Numbered from the stretch's first letter, positions 35,081-45,316 are shown. The stretch: 64,000 nt of DNA from Leptolyngbya sp. CCY15150 (GCF_016888135.1 NZ_JACSWB010000207.1:62001-126000), one strand, 5' to 3'. Notes: generated from the letters alone by a model not told the origin. Translations and numbers: made by a program.

Positions 35081-36799
35081 GTGAGGTGGCCGGAGTTCCG
35101 GTCGAGTGCGCCTATCGAAACTATTTACGGTAATCTGAAAGGGCTAAAATCAAGCCAGCTCAAACTACTTCAGCGCTTGTACCACCAGCGCTTACCAGGC
35201 GATCGCATCACTACGCCTGAGTTTTCCCAGCGCTTGGCGGCCGTGAGTGCCGAACTCGATCAACCCGTGAGCGCCTATATTAATCGCCGAGGCCAGGTGA
35301 TTCGCGTGGGGGTGGGGTCGCCGGCCCAAACCCAGATTCCCCCTGGCGAGCTGCCCCGCTACGGCACAGAACGGCTCTGTGGCATTCGCTGCATTTCCAC
35401 CCAAATGAAGTCCGAGAGTCCCAGCAGTGCTGTGTTGACAGCCATGGCTATTCAGCGACTAGATGCCTTGGCCGTGTTGACCCTGTCGGGCAGTGGCTTC
35501 ACCCGTCGCGGCGGTACGGTGGCTGGCTATGTGCAAGAAGCGTACCTAGCCCATTTGGTACCCCATCCCGAAGTGACATGGACAGTGTCAGACCCCATGT
35601 CCCTAGAGGATTTGGCGGAACAAGATTTTGTTGACCTCACGGAAGGCCTAGAGGAAGAGTTTCGGCGGCAATATGTGGCGGAGGAGGTAGACCTCGACCA
35701 CGATCGCGTCCTGCTGATTGGCGTACAGACCCAAACCGTGTCTCCCCAACGCTTTCAAGATGGTCTGACCGAACTAACGCGGCTGGTGGAAACTGCCGGG
35801 GGTGAGGTGCTGCAGGTGTTGATCCAAAAGCGATCGCGCCCCCACCCTCGCACCGTTGTTGGGGATGGAAAGGTGCAGGAAATTGCCCTGACTGTGCAAA
35901 CCATTGGGGCCAATCTCGTGGTGTTTGACCGAGACCTATCGCCAGCTCAGGTGCGCAACTTGGAAGGTCGGATGGGCGTGCGGGTGGTGGATCGCACCGA
36001 AGTTATCCTAGACATCTTCGCCCAGCGGGCCCAGTCGGGGGCCGGGAAGCTGCAGGTGGAGCTAGCCCAGCTTGAATATATGATGCCGCGTCTGACAGGA
36101 CGTGGGCAATCCATGTCGCGGCTAGGGGGTGGCATCGGTACCCGAGGCCCTGGGGAAACCAAGCTGGAGACCGAGCGCCGAGCCATTCAGCAACGCATTT
36201 CTCGCCTACAGCGCGAGGTGACACAACTGCAGGCCCATCGATCGCGCATGAGACAGCAGCGCCAGCATCAGCAGGTGCCTTCCATTGCTGTGGTGGGCTA
36301 CACCAATGCCGGCAAGTCTACCCTGCTCAATGTGTTGACCAACGCCGAGGTCTACACCGCCGACCAGCTCTTTGCTACCCTCGATCCCACCACTCGCCGC
36401 TTAGCGCTCACCGATGCGGAAACCGAAGAACCGTTTCCCATTGTTTTGACCGACACCGTGGGCTTCATCCATGAATTGCCGCCGCCCTTGGTGAATGCCT
36501 TCCGAGCCACCCTAGAAGAAGTCACAGAAGCCGATGCCCTGCTGCATTTGGTAGATTTATCCCATCCGGCCTGGCAGAGTCATATTCGCTCCGTGATGCA
36601 AATTTTGTCCGATATGCCGATTACGCCGGGGCCAATTTTGCTGGCCTTCAACAAAATTGACCAGGCCGAGAGCGAGACCTTAGCGATCGCCCGTGAGGAA
36701 TATCCCCAGGCCGTTTTCTTGTCCGCCAGCCATCGCCTAGGTTTAGAGACGCTCCGACAGCGCATGATCCAGCTCGTCCGGTATGCCGTCGTCTCCTAA
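35081..36799 (+). CDS. hflX: Ribosome-associated GTPase HflX
   Basis: A 572-residue GTPase that binds the large ribosomal subunit and helps rescue stalled or heat-damaged ribosomes. The N-terminal half is the HflX-specific domain (PHPRTVVGDGKVQEI, GAGKLQVELAQLEYMMPRL in two parts: GAGKLQVELAQ and LEYMMPRL, then GGIGTRGPGETKLE). The G domain has GYTNAGKS (~405-412), DPTTR, DTVGFI and AFNKID. An extra ~190-residue N-terminal part is usual for cyanobacterial HflX. The start is doubtful: the only canonical in-frame start before the conserved ETIYGNLKG is GTG 35081, without a ribosome site, while ATC stands where a start codon would be expected. Confidence 0.93.
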   Translation: MRWPEFRSSAPIETIYGNLKGLKSSQLKLLQRLYHQRLPGDRITTPEFSQRLAAVSAELDQPVSAYINRRGQVIRVGVGSPAQTQIPPGELPRYGTERLCGIRCISTQMKSESPSSAVLTAMAIQRLDALAVLTLSGSGFTRRGGTVAGYVQEAYLAHLVPHPEVTWTVSDPMSLEDLAEQDFVDLTEGLEEEFRRQYVAEEVDLDHDRVLLIGVQTQTVSPQRFQDGLTELTRLVETAGGEVLQVLIQKRSRPHPRTVVGDGKVQEIALTVQTIGANLVVFDRDLSPAQVRNLEGRMGVRVVDRTEVILDIFAQRAQSGAGKLQVELAQLEYMMPRLTGRGQSMSRLGGGIGTRGPGETKLETERRAIQQRISRLQREVTQLQAHRSRMRQQRQHQQVPSIAVVGYTNAGKSTLLNVLTNAEVYTADQLFATLDPTTRRLALTDAETEEPFPIVLTDTVGFIHELPPPLVNAFRATLEEVTEADALLHLVDLSHPAWQSHIRSVMQILSDMPITPGPILLAFNKIDQAESETLAIAREEYPQAVFLSASHRLGLETLRQRMIQLVRYAVVS

Positions 36800-37204
36800 A
36801 AGCCAGCCGCACAACGACAACGCGCCCCAGAAACGCCCCAGAAGCAACCCAGACAAAAATATTTAGAATCATTTCGGAGTTAGGGTCAAGCCTAGGGACT
36901 GCGCCTCTTTGCGCAGGGTAAGCGATCGCCGTTCGTCCAACAGCGGCAAATCCTATCCTGACCCTGCTGTCAAGTCACCGAAGAAGAAGATAAGCCAACC
37001 GACGGCGCTCCGCATCCATCACCTATTCATCCCCTTGCATGACTCCGATCCGTCACCCTGTCCTTTTTGGATTCCAGGAGCAGCGATCGAGTCACCTCCA
37101 TTAAGTCACCGATGCCCCTGCCATGTAAGCGGGCGACGGTAACCACGAATGGGCGATCGCGCTGAGCCGTTTGATGACTGCATGACTCATCTGCCCCAAC
37201 TGCC
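36800..37204. other. Spacer without a gene
   Basis: 405 bp between hflX and the TPR gene. It contains a small hairpin CTGCGC/GCGCAG (36899-36916) and a few HIP1 words. No coding frame, RNA gene or clear promoter is recognised. Confidence 0.6.
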
Positions 37205-40126
37205 GTGACAGAACTTCCCTCAGACTTGAATGCAGGCTCCAATCAACAGACCTACGATCGGCTAACGTTATCGTTGCAGCTCGGGTTGCGCCGTCAGCTT
37301 TTGATCGCCGTCTGTGATGATCCTAGAGAGCGCGATCGCTTCGTTGCCCAGCTTCAGCAGGATTTAGGGCGTTCCGCTCCATCCGCAGGCACCATTTATC
37401 CCTCGGTGGTCACCCTGGTTTTAGACCTAGGCGACCCCAACCCCATTGCCCAGATTGCCCAGTGGCTCAACCAATATCCACCGCCGATTGTGGGTGGACA
37501 ACGAGCCACCATGCCGATCTTTCAAATTGTGGGGATTGAGCAACTGACGCGCCAATCCTTGGTGGTGCAGCGGCTCTTTTTCAACTACTTACAAAATGTT
37601 GAACGCAACCTACCCCGCCTAGAGTCGGGCATTGTGTTTTGGATGCCTCGCCCTTGGGTGAATGGTCTACCGCAGTCGGCTCCAGAGTTTTGGCGTTGCC
37701 GCACGGCCGTTTTTGAGTTCATCGGCGATCCGATGCCCACCACCCAGGTTGAGGAGCCTGTGGTGAGCGCCGCAGCGATGCCGAAACCAACGGAGTTGCC
37801 GTTTGAGATCGACGAGCTGCTAGACGACGAAGCATTGCCCGATCCAACGGATTTCCTAGAAGATGGGCTGGACGTTCCCGCAGACTTACTCGCCGAGTTG
37901 ACGGCTGATTTAGAGGCGATCGCTCCCCTAGACACTCCCCAAAATACGTCCCAAGACATAGCGCAGGATATCCTCGACAATCGCCACGACGTCACCCTAG
38001 ACAATTCCCAAGACATCCCCCACGAGGAGTCCTACGAGGATCCCTACGAAGATTCCCAGGAACCTCTCCAAGAGAATGCTCCGCCAGCCATCGTTCAAGA
38101 GATTGCCCAAGAGAGCCCTCAAGACAGTCAACAGGAGGAGCCCCTAGTAGACGACCAGCCCATGGCCACCCCAGCCATGACGCCCCCAGTCTTACCACCA
38201 CCGCCCACCGGAGGTATTCCACTGCCTCTGTCTCAGGAAGAGCTGTGGACTATTCTGCACCATGACCTCAGCCAGCAGATGGACATGTCTGCCCCTATCG
38301 TTGAGGAACGTCGTGAGGATAGCAGCGATGAGCCTGAGTCGCAAGGTTCTGCAGAGCCCCGTGAACCTTCCCCAGCAGAAGGCGATCGCCCTCTCGATAT
38401 GGGCTGGACAGAAGCTCCAGCCATGCCCGATCCTGATCAGCCTGACTACTCTGGTCATGCAGAGGACGAGAATGGGCGATCGCCCCGCCTGCACCGAGAT
38501 ACCCTCGATCGCTCCAAGCTAGACCTTGATGATCGGGGGAGCGATCGGGTGGGCGATCGGGTAGAGGAAAAGCAGGCTGTGGTCGCTCAGACCATGCCCC
38601 GCAAAACGTTGACCCCCTATCGACCCGTCAGCAGACCCGCGGCCCGCCAACCGGTGACCGTGCTGCAAGCTGTGCGCAAAACCCTCCGCCAGTCCCAAGC
38701 CACCCACGACAGCTATAAGTCGCCCAGCCAGCGAGAGGATGCCGCCGTTTCCGTCGTGGATCGAGTGGCGAATCGGGTAGCGAGCCAGGTGGCAGACCAG
38801 GTGACCGACGCTGTTGAGGAATCCGCCGCCGCAGAAGCCCCCGCCGTGGCAGTTGGGATGCCCCTGCCGGTGCAGGATCTGGATCCCTCCACGCTGCATG
38901 AACAAATCGAGCGCCTGCATAAGCAACATGCTCCGCCAGCTCTGCTGGCCAATGCCTATCGCACCTTGGGCAATGTGTATCGCGATCGCATTGAGCAGGG
39001 ACTCGCCTCAGCCGAGGATCTAAAAGCAGCGATTCAAGCCTATGAGCAAGTTCTCGTCTGGCTGCATGAAACTTCTCCCCTCTGGGCCGATGTGCTCAAC
39101 GATTTGGGCAATCTCTACTGGATGCTGTCGCGCCAGTCTGCCCGTCTCGATGAGGTGTTGTCTAATTTACAGCAGGGTATTCAGGCCTATCAGCTCGCTC
39201 TCAACAAAATCAACATCCAAACCCAGGTAGCCAGCTACACCATGGTGCAGAGCAACCTGGGGGCAGCCTACGGCGATCTAGCTCGGTATCAAGATACGGC
39301 GGATAACCTCCAGCGCTCCATCCAGGCCTATCAACAAGCCCTGCGCTATCGCAAACCGGATGATGAACCCCAACGCTACGCCCTCACCCAAAATAATCTC
39401 GGCACCACCTACTGGAATCTGGCGCAGCATCAGCAACCTAAGATTTACCTCAAGCAAGCGATCGCTGCCTATTCAGAAGCCCTGCGCTACTACAGCCCCG
39501 AGTCTGAGCCGATGAATCACGCCATGATTCAAAACAACCTGGGTACCGCCTACTGGAACCTGGCGCAGCATGAGCGTCCGAGGGAATGGTTGATGTTGTC
39601 CCTGGCGGCCTATCGCACCGCCCTGCGCTACCGCACCCGCCAAACGGCTCCAGTTGCCTACGCGGCCACCCAGAACAATCTCGGCACCGCCTACTGGCAC
39701 TTGGCCAACCATGCCAAAGACTCCCCCGATGCCCGCCTTGATTACCTACAGCAAGCGATCGCTGCCTACAAATCCGCCGTGGCGATCGTCCAGCATCTCA
39801 AAGAAGCCGGCCCCGACCATCCTCCCCTCAACTTTGATATCTTTGCCACCCATAACAATCTAGGGCTAGCCCATTACCAACTGGGCAGCGATCGCCAGAT
39901 TCAACTGGATACAGATCAGCGGCAAACGCACATGGAATCAGCCCTGGAGTATCACCTAGAAGCGCTAGCAGGCTGGGAACATCGCCCTGACCTACGAGAA
40001 GCCACCCTCAAATGTGTCTTGCAGGCCATCCGCACCGCCTACACCCAAGGCGGCATCAGCGGGCAAAATCTGGCCCTCTCAAAAGTGCCAGGTCACCTTT
40101 TGCCGGAACTCCTGCCCCAGCTTTAA
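37205..40126 (+). CDS. TPR protein with ATPase-like N terminus and long acidic linker
   Basis: 973 residues, GTG start. Residues ~15-175 resemble the start of STAND/AAA ATPases of cyanobacterial TPR proteins (RRQLLIAVCDDP, PIFQIVGIEQL, FWMPRPWVNG, FWRCRTAVFEF), but no Walker A is visible, so it is probably not an active ATPase. Residues ~190-590 are a Pro/Glu/Gln-rich, likely disordered linker that includes VVDRVANRVASQVADQV repeats. Residues ~595-945 hold about seven tetratricopeptide repeats with the recurring words NNLGTAYWNLA and AIAAY. I infer a scaffold that binds partner proteins; the pathway is unknown. Confidence 0.88.
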   Translation: MTELPSDLNAGSNQQTYDRLTLSLQLGLRRQLLIAVCDDPRERDRFVAQLQQDLGRSAPSAGTIYPSVVTLVLDLGDPNPIAQIAQWLNQYPPPIVGGQRATMPIFQIVGIEQLTRQSLVVQRLFFNYLQNVERNLPRLESGIVFWMPRPWVNGLPQSAPEFWRCRTAVFEFIGDPMPTTQVEEPVVSAAAMPKPTELPFEIDELLDDEALPDPTDFLEDGLDVPADLLAELTADLEAIAPLDTPQNTSQDIAQDILDNRHDVTLDNSQDIPHEESYEDPYEDSQEPLQENAPPAIVQEIAQESPQDSQQEEPLVDDQPMATPAMTPPVLPPPPTGGIPLPLSQEELWTILHHDLSQQMDMSAPIVEERREDSSDEPESQGSAEPREPSPAEGDRPLDMGWTEAPAMPDPDQPDYSGHAEDENGRSPRLHRDTLDRSKLDLDDRGSDRVGDRVEEKQAVVAQTMPRKTLTPYRPVSRPAARQPVTVLQAVRKTLRQSQATHDSYKSPSQREDAAVSVVDRVANRVASQVADQVTDAVEESAAAEAPAVAVGMPLPVQDLDPSTLHEQIERLHKQHAPPALLANAYRTLGNVYRDRIEQGLASAEDLKAAIQAYEQVLVWLHETSPLWADVLNDLGNLYWMLSRQSARLDEVLSNLQQGIQAYQLALNKINIQTQVASYTMVQSNLGAAYGDLARYQDTADNLQRSIQAYQQALRYRKPDDEPQRYALTQNNLGTTYWNLAQHQQPKIYLKQAIAAYSEALRYYSPESEPMNHAMIQNNLGTAYWNLAQHERPREWLMLSLAAYRTALRYRTRQTAPVAYAATQNNLGTAYWHLANHAKDSPDARLDYLQQAIAAYKSAVAIVQHLKEAGPDHPPLNFDIFATHNNLGLAHYQLGSDRQIQLDTDQRQTHMESALEYHLEALAGWEHRPDLREATLKCVLQAIRTAYTQGGISGQNLALSKVPGHLLPELLPQL

Positions 40127-40317
40127 CCAACACCCTAGCAACACCCTTCAGAGGTAGGGCAAGGGCGACGTCTGAGCGGCAACCTGCTGAAACTGCCCGG
40201 ATCATCCTACAGCAGCGCGAACAGATAACTATACTTGCATTACTGGATCCGCCGGACAGAGGATCCAGGGCCGCGTTGAAGAACCGGTCGGTTCCATGCT
40301 CCTTCTCCTGAAAACCC

Positions 40318-40914
40318 ATGAAGCGATCACTTTTTGCACTGCTGTTACTCACGGTTCCCTTCGTCACTGGACAAGCGGCGATCGCCTTCGAGCCCGATCA
40401 CCTGACTCGACTCCAGCGGGCCAATAACTGCGTCAACTGTGACCTAGTCGCCGCCTACCTCAGCAGCGCCAACCTCAGAGAAGCCCACCTCCTGGGTTCC
40501 AACCTCTTCCGAGCCATGCTGCGCGGCGCAGACTTAGAGCAAGCCAACCTAGGGGCAACGAATCTAGAAGAAGCTGATCTACGCGGTGCCAATCTCCGCC
40601 AAGCCTTTTTAGACTATGCCTATCTCGGCAACGCCAATCTTGAAGGAGCCAGTTTAGATGGCGCTAGCTTAGAGCAAGCCTATTTGGGCGATACCCTACT
40701 GATGGAGGCAACGTTGGCAGGCGCAAATCTCCGCCGCGCCAATCTAGAGCGGGCAGTCTTACGTCGCGCCAACCTAGCAGGAGCAGACCTCAGCGGTGCT
40801 AACCTGCGTGGGGTTGATTTCACGGGAGCCAGCTTAGAGGGCGCTGACCTATCTAATACCGATCTTTGTGGAGCAACATTACCCGATAGCTCTGTCAATA
40901 CCGATGACTGCTAA
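40318..40914 (+). CDS. Secreted pentapeptide-repeat protein
   Basis: 198 residues. A cleavable signal peptide is likely (KRSLFALLLLTVPFVTGQAAIA). After a CVNC pair come about 25 consecutive pentapeptides of the A(D/N)Lxx type (ANLRE, ADLEQ, ANLGA, ADLSG), which fold as a four-sided right-handed beta helix. The C terminus NTDLCGATLPDSSVNTDDC adds two more cysteines. It is probably periplasmic or in the thylakoid lumen, where similar cyanobacterial proteins are found. No enzyme motif; the target is unknown. Confidence 0.88.
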   Translation: MKRSLFALLLLTVPFVTGQAAIAFEPDHLTRLQRANNCVNCDLVAAYLSSANLREAHLLGSNLFRAMLRGADLEQANLGATNLEEADLRGANLRQAFLDYAYLGNANLEGASLDGASLEQAYLGDTLLMEATLAGANLRRANLERAVLRRANLAGADLSGANLRGVDFTGASLEGADLSNTDLCGATLPDSSVNTDDC

Positions 40915-40964
40915 GCATCAAGCCCTTATGGGCATTGCATCAAGATATTAATCTCAGTCGGGCG

Positions 40965-41003
40965 ATCGCCTCCAGATATCGCCTCCAGACATCGCCTCCA
41001 GAT
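40965..41003. repeat. 13-bp tandem repeat, three units plus a partial
   Basis: ATCGCCTCCAGA(T/C) is repeated three times, with a degenerate fourth copy running to about 41015. The array begins inside a HIP1 site and lies after the pentapeptide gene stop. Confidence 0.85.
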
Positions 41004-41169
41004 ACACCTCCAGCTAGAAAATAAGTCCTCCCTATTCGACGGAGATCATCAAGCTCTTCACTCATCCTAATCTGGCTGAAGGAACAGATCGCAACGGCAC
41101 ACATCATCCACGGGTTTAGCGATCGCTAAACCCGTTTAGAGCATAACCACAGCCGATCGATGTCCCCCG

Positions 41170-41493
41170 CTAGGCGGCGGCTAGCCGTTGTTCGAACATT
41201 TTGCGATCGCTATAGATCGTAAACATCTGTTCTGTATCGGTTTCTTCTAGCAACATGCGGGCCTGCCCACCCAGAGAACATAGGGCGAAGGTACCCCCCA
41301 TCGCTTGCACTCTCGTTAAGGCAACGACTAACGTACCTAAACCACTGCTATCCATGAACATAACATTGCGGAGATCAAGCAGGAGTTCGGTAGCGCCATC
41401 GTCTAGGCTCTGATTAATCCAGCAGAGAATATCCGTGGTGCTTGTAGCGCTCAAAATCCGAGTTGTGGGAACTAAAACGTGACGGGTAGACAT
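41170..41493 (-). CDS. STAS-domain anti-sigma factor antagonist-like protein
   Basis: 107 residues from the ATG at 41493. It is a single STAS domain like SpoIIAA/RsbV, with the diagnostic FMDSSGLGTLV loop, where a serine is phosphorylated by a partner kinase. The preceding strand LLLDLRNV and the C-terminal LEETDTEQMF also fit. A longer frame to 41724 exists, but its extension is not STAS-like and has no ribosome site. Its kinase and phosphatase partners are not in this window. It likely acts in a partner-switching stress or growth pathway. Confidence 0.88.
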   Translation of the reverse strand: MSTRHVLVPTTRILSATSTTDILCWINQSLDDGATELLLDLRNVMFMDSSGLGTLVVALTRVQAMGGTFALCSLGGQARMLLEETDTEQMFTIYSDRKMFEQRLAAA

Positions 41494-42610
41494 CTTAAAA
41501 CCTAGTATTTGTGACGGTGTAAACAATTCAGGAAAGTATTCAGGAACAAAGTCAGAACAAGATGAATCTATAGATAGACGAGTAAGATTCATCGACGTCA
41601 TCAGCGATCGCCCCATCCAAAATCGCCCTCGCATCACGATGATGAGAGAGAATTGAGAATCACCAGCGATTTGCTTAGCAGCAGCTCCTCTAGACTGATC
41701 CTCTAGAGTTGAGAGCCAGCACAACGGTTACCCTAGCAGTCTCACCCCAGAAGCCACGAGCAGCGATCGCCCGCGATCTTGGAGAGACCGTAGAACAACG
41801 GAGATATTGGTAGATCACATGTCTAATCTATGACCTGATATCTCTCCATGCTGGGATACCCATGACTATACAGACCTCCCCATCAGCAGGACAGCGATAG
41901 ACTACGGATATTTTTTATCCAGCAAAGAGATCAGCTCCGCAAAAGCTCTGATTCAAGATCTTGGCGGCAGCTTTTTCGTTAATGGAACCTTAAGGCAAAA
42001 CGGCTGGGATCGGCTGAATGAAGCGGTAGAATGCATAGAAATTCAGTGCGTTGGTTATCCAACAGGAGGCACGGTCAAACCCTGAGAGGAATCTCGTCGC
42101 TGATATCTGGGGGCAAGCAGGCTAGAACATGTCGGCGGACGTCAATGAAGCTCATGACTGATTGGTAGATACCCTATGCGGACGCGATCGCTGATGTCAC
42201 CCAACGTATGTTTTTACTTATGACGTGATCCGGATATCTGAACGATAACTACCGACCGAAAAACGATGTGCTCCAGAACGATATGAAGAGCCTTAGTGAT
42301 TGCAACTCGCCTGTAGATAGCACATGGGGGCATCCGGTTTGTATCACATCATAGATTTTACTGAAGCTATGCAGTTGGCAGTCGTGAACTATACCCATGG
42401 CTCAAATTATACACAACTCCATAAGAGGAATGCAGTGAGATATGCTGAGACAACATAAAACTCTGGTAAAGATTTAACGGAGATTCTACGGAAATTTTCC
42501 TGCCAGTTGCGCCATAAATCGAAGCAGAGACCTATCCAGAACCATTCAGAGTCCTCACGGATCCATCTAGAGTCCATCTAGCGATTCATCAAAACAGGTC
42601 GCCCCTAAGG
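41494..42610. other. Long spacer without a recognised gene
   Basis: 1117 bp between the STAS gene and the metallophosphoesterase gene, both on the minus strand. Only very short frames are present. A small hairpin GGATA/TATCC with a T-rich loop lies near 41908-41922. AT content rises toward 42470. I see no tRNA, known RNA or mobile element; an undetected small RNA is possible. Confidence 0.5.
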
Positions 42611-43741
42611 CTAACGACCCGCCGAGACTAAACGCTCTTGCAGCAGCAGCGTCGTATGGTTATCGATAGGGGCGTAGTTGCCATGGGCATCCAACGCACT
42701 AAACTGCTCAAAATGCTGGCGCAGGGGCTCGTCCAACATCGAGAGTTGGATGTGGGCATCCCCTTGGGCAATATCTGCCCAGAAATAACGCAGGTGGGGA
42801 GCGAGGGCTTGGGCTTGGTTGACCGGCAGATTCAGGGGCGGATGGGTGAGCAGCTTCATCATGAACGAAAAGGAGCGATCGCCCATCCATTCCCGCGACA
42901 TCTGCTGCAGATGGGGATAGCCAGGAACGGCTGGCACCTTATGCGACTGGATATGGAGCCTGTAGCCCTGTGCTTCCTGCTGCAGTTCCAGAATGCGATA
43001 GGGGTGGGGATAGCTAACCAAGGAGCCGGTGGTGATGTCGTACAAACCATCCTGCTGAGCAATATCCTGCACATGCAGATGCCCGGTGAACACCAGTTGC
43101 ACCCCTGCTGCCCGCAAGATCTGCTGGAGGCGGGGAGCATGATCCAGCATGTAGCGTTGTCCCAACACATGGTGGCGCTGGCCGGGTAAATGCTCCACCA
43201 CATTGTGATGAATCATCACCATCACCAGCTCATCGTGGGTCTGGGCAAGGGTCGTCTCTAGCCAGTGGATTTGCTGATCATCAAGGGCTCCTAGCGATCG
43301 CTGCTGTCCATCGTCATCAAAGGCAATGGAATTGAGGCCGATTAACCGTAGCCCCGGCGCGAGGAGGTGACTGTAGTACAGCTTGTCGGTGTTTTGATAG
43401 CCAAACTGGCGGTAAATCTCAGGGAAATCACTGGCGGCAATGAAGCGATCGCCTCTATGGGTGGCAATCAGGTCGTGATTGCCGGGAATGACGTACACCG
43501 GATAGGGCAATTGGGCAAGGCGCTGGGCCAGCCAGGCATGGTTTTCCGGTTCCCCATGCTGGGTCAGATCTCCGGGCAGGAGCAAGAAGTCCAGATCGAG
43601 GCTGGAAAAATGGTCTAACACCACCTCTAGGGACGGAATGCTCACCTCAACGAGATGGAAGCGATTGGGATGATCCAGAATGGTGTGGGGCAACCCAATG
43701 TGTAAATCGCTGGCGATGGTAAATCGAACGGACAGGGGCAT
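42611..43741 (-). CDS. Calcineurin-like metallophosphoesterase
   Basis: 376 residues. The two-metal phosphoesterase motifs are complete: SDLHIG near the N terminus, GDLTQHGE, GNHDL, MIHHNVVEH and TGHLHVQD. The spacing fits the Icc/CpdA-like group of cyclic-nucleotide or phosphodiester hydrolases, but substrate cannot be told from sequence. The C-terminal ~110 residues are outside the catalytic core and unrecognised. No signal peptide is seen, so it is cytosolic. Confidence 0.88.
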   Translation of the reverse strand: MPLSVRFTIASDLHIGLPHTILDHPNRFHLVEVSIPSLEVVLDHFSSLDLDFLLLPGDLTQHGEPENHAWLAQRLAQLPYPVYVIPGNHDLIATHRGDRFIAASDFPEIYRQFGYQNTDKLYYSHLLAPGLRLIGLNSIAFDDDGQQRSLGALDDQQIHWLETTLAQTHDELVMVMIHHNVVEHLPGQRHHVLGQRYMLDHAPRLQQILRAAGVQLVFTGHLHVQDIAQQDGLYDITTGSLVSYPHPYRILELQQEAQGYRLHIQSHKVPAVPGYPHLQQMSREWMGDRSFSFMMKLLTHPPLNLPVNQAQALAPHLRYFWADIAQGDAHIQLSMLDEPLRQHFEQFSALDAHGNYAPIDNHTTLLLQERLVSAGR

Positions 43742-43997
43742 AGCTTCAATCCAGGAGCAACGTTAACCTTGAACCCGTCCCATGCTACCCATCTAGCCCG
43801 AGCCTTCGACATGTGTTCCTGCCTTGCTCAAAACAAGACACCCAAGCACCCATTAGACAGGTGAGACGGTTCTTTCTGAGCATATCGTTGAATGCCGAAG
43901 CCTGGCTATCCCTAGGGAAGCGATCGCTTTTTTGAGCCATCCTCCCAAGCAGAATGCTAGGATCAAAAGCCGGCGATATAGTCTTCGAAGCGAACCT

Positions 43998-44636
43998 ATG
44001 CTCCCAGCCTCCATGAAAAAACGGGTGAGACAGCATGTCAATCCCCTGAGCGCAAAATATGGCACGCCTTTGCCACCGCCCAATTGGGCAGAGATCTTTG
44101 CCGACCCCACCCACCCGCTTCATCTCGACATTGGCTCGGCTAGGGGGCAGTTTGCGATCGCCATGGCCCAGCAGTGGCCCGACTGGAATTTTCTGGGGCT
44201 GGAAATTCGGGAACCCTTAGTCGAAGCCGCTCAGCGTCAGGCACAAGCTTTGACCAATGCCCATTTCTTGTTTGGCAATGCCAACAACTCCCTGCGCGGT
44301 ATACTCACGGCGTTGCCGCCAGGGGTGCTGCGCAGTGCCTCGATTCAGTTTCCTGATCCATGGTTCAAAAAGCGCCATCAAAAGCGCCGAGTTGTGCAGC
44401 CCGAGTTGGTGCATGTGCTAGCAGAGGTCTTGCCCGCTGGCGGCCAGGTGTTTCTCCAATCTGACATCGAAAGCGTCGCTGTGGCCATGGGCGATCGCTT
44501 TTCTGAGCATGGAGGGTTTGTTCGTTCTAGTCCAGACTGGCTGGACGCGAGTCCATTCCCAGTCCAAACGGAGCGGGAAGCCGTTACCTTATCTCAAGGA
44601 AAACCGGTTTATCGCGCCTTGTATGTCCGCACCTAG
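43998..44636 (+). CDS. trmB: tRNA (guanine-46-N7)-methyltransferase
   Basis: A 212-residue SAM enzyme that forms m7G46 in tRNA variable loops. Marks are LDIGSARGQFAIAMA (SAM site), LGLEIREPLVEAA, NANNSLRGIL, and IQFPDPWFKKRHQKRRVV, the family signature with the PDPW and KRRV elements. The start at 43998 (MLPASMKKRV) puts VRQHVNP in the expected place; an earlier in-frame ATG at 43932 would add 22 unconserved residues. No obvious ribosome site at either. Confidence 0.94.
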   Translation: MLPASMKKRVRQHVNPLSAKYGTPLPPPNWAEIFADPTHPLHLDIGSARGQFAIAMAQQWPDWNFLGLEIREPLVEAAQRQAQALTNAHFLFGNANNSLRGILTALPPGVLRSASIQFPDPWFKKRHQKRRVVQPELVHVLAEVLPAGGQVFLQSDIESVAVAMGDRFSEHGGFVRSSPDWLDASPFPVQTEREAVTLSQGKPVYRALYVRT

Positions 44637-44668
44637 GTACAGGAGGGAGGTTGAGCGCAAAAAACGTT

Positions 44669-44726
44669 GGGCAAGGGATTGGGTATCGATCTGATGGATT
44701 GATCGATCCATCAGATCGTCTTGCCC
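44669..44726. repeat. Long nested inverted repeat after trmB
   Basis: Inner arms CGATCTGATGGAT (44687-44699) and ATCCATCAGATCG (44706-44718) are perfect 13-bp complements around a 6-nt loop. Outer arms GGGCAAG (44669-44675) and CTTGCCC (44720-44726) extend the structure. It lies 33 bp after the trmB stop. No T-run follows, so it is not a classical terminator. Confidence 0.85.
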
Positions 44727-45316
44727 AGAACCTACAACCATCGGACTTCCCCCCGCTTCGAGACGCTAATCGTCCATACCAAACGTCCAAGCCATGGCGT
44801 TTCTGGCTCTCAAATCTAGCATTCATCTATCTCAAACGCCCTACCCATACGTCTTTTGACCTCCAACATCCCCTGCCCCATTAGACAAAGAGCAGCCTGC
44901 CGGGGGAAATATAAAGTTATAGCTGCAATTTCGAGAAAGAGTGTTGCGTTTCAGAATGAATAAGACACAATTAAAAAAGTCGGGTCATGGCTAGCTTGTG
45001 CCATGACGTCTAAGCTCGTCCTTTGCAATGCTATTTTTTTGTCTCAGCACAAGCAACCGTCAAGTGTGTTAAGACAGATTGAGTCAAAAGGTTGGATGAG
45101 ATTCTAAAACGATTCTTCTGTCTAGCGGGCTATTGTGCCTATCGCGTTAGTCTATAAAGTAGAGGGCAACCCACACTGTCTCATAAGCAGGTGTGGCTAC
45201 GGTCGTCTGCTTCATAGGTTCTACATCTACTGCCATAGTCTTACGGGTAGGAGTTTTGCTGGGAATATCGCACTATCTATTACCCACGTAGCTCTCCGCT
45301 CAGTTCTTAACTCGGA
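44727..45316. other. Leader/spacer before the hybrid kinase
   Basis: About 590 bp with locally lower GC than neighbours. It holds an 8-bp hairpin GTCATGGC/GCCATGAC (44984-45007), a T7 run at 45031-45037 that is too far from that hairpin to make a clear terminator, and a TATAAAGT word near 45153 that could be a -10 element. No gene is recognised. Confidence 0.45.
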
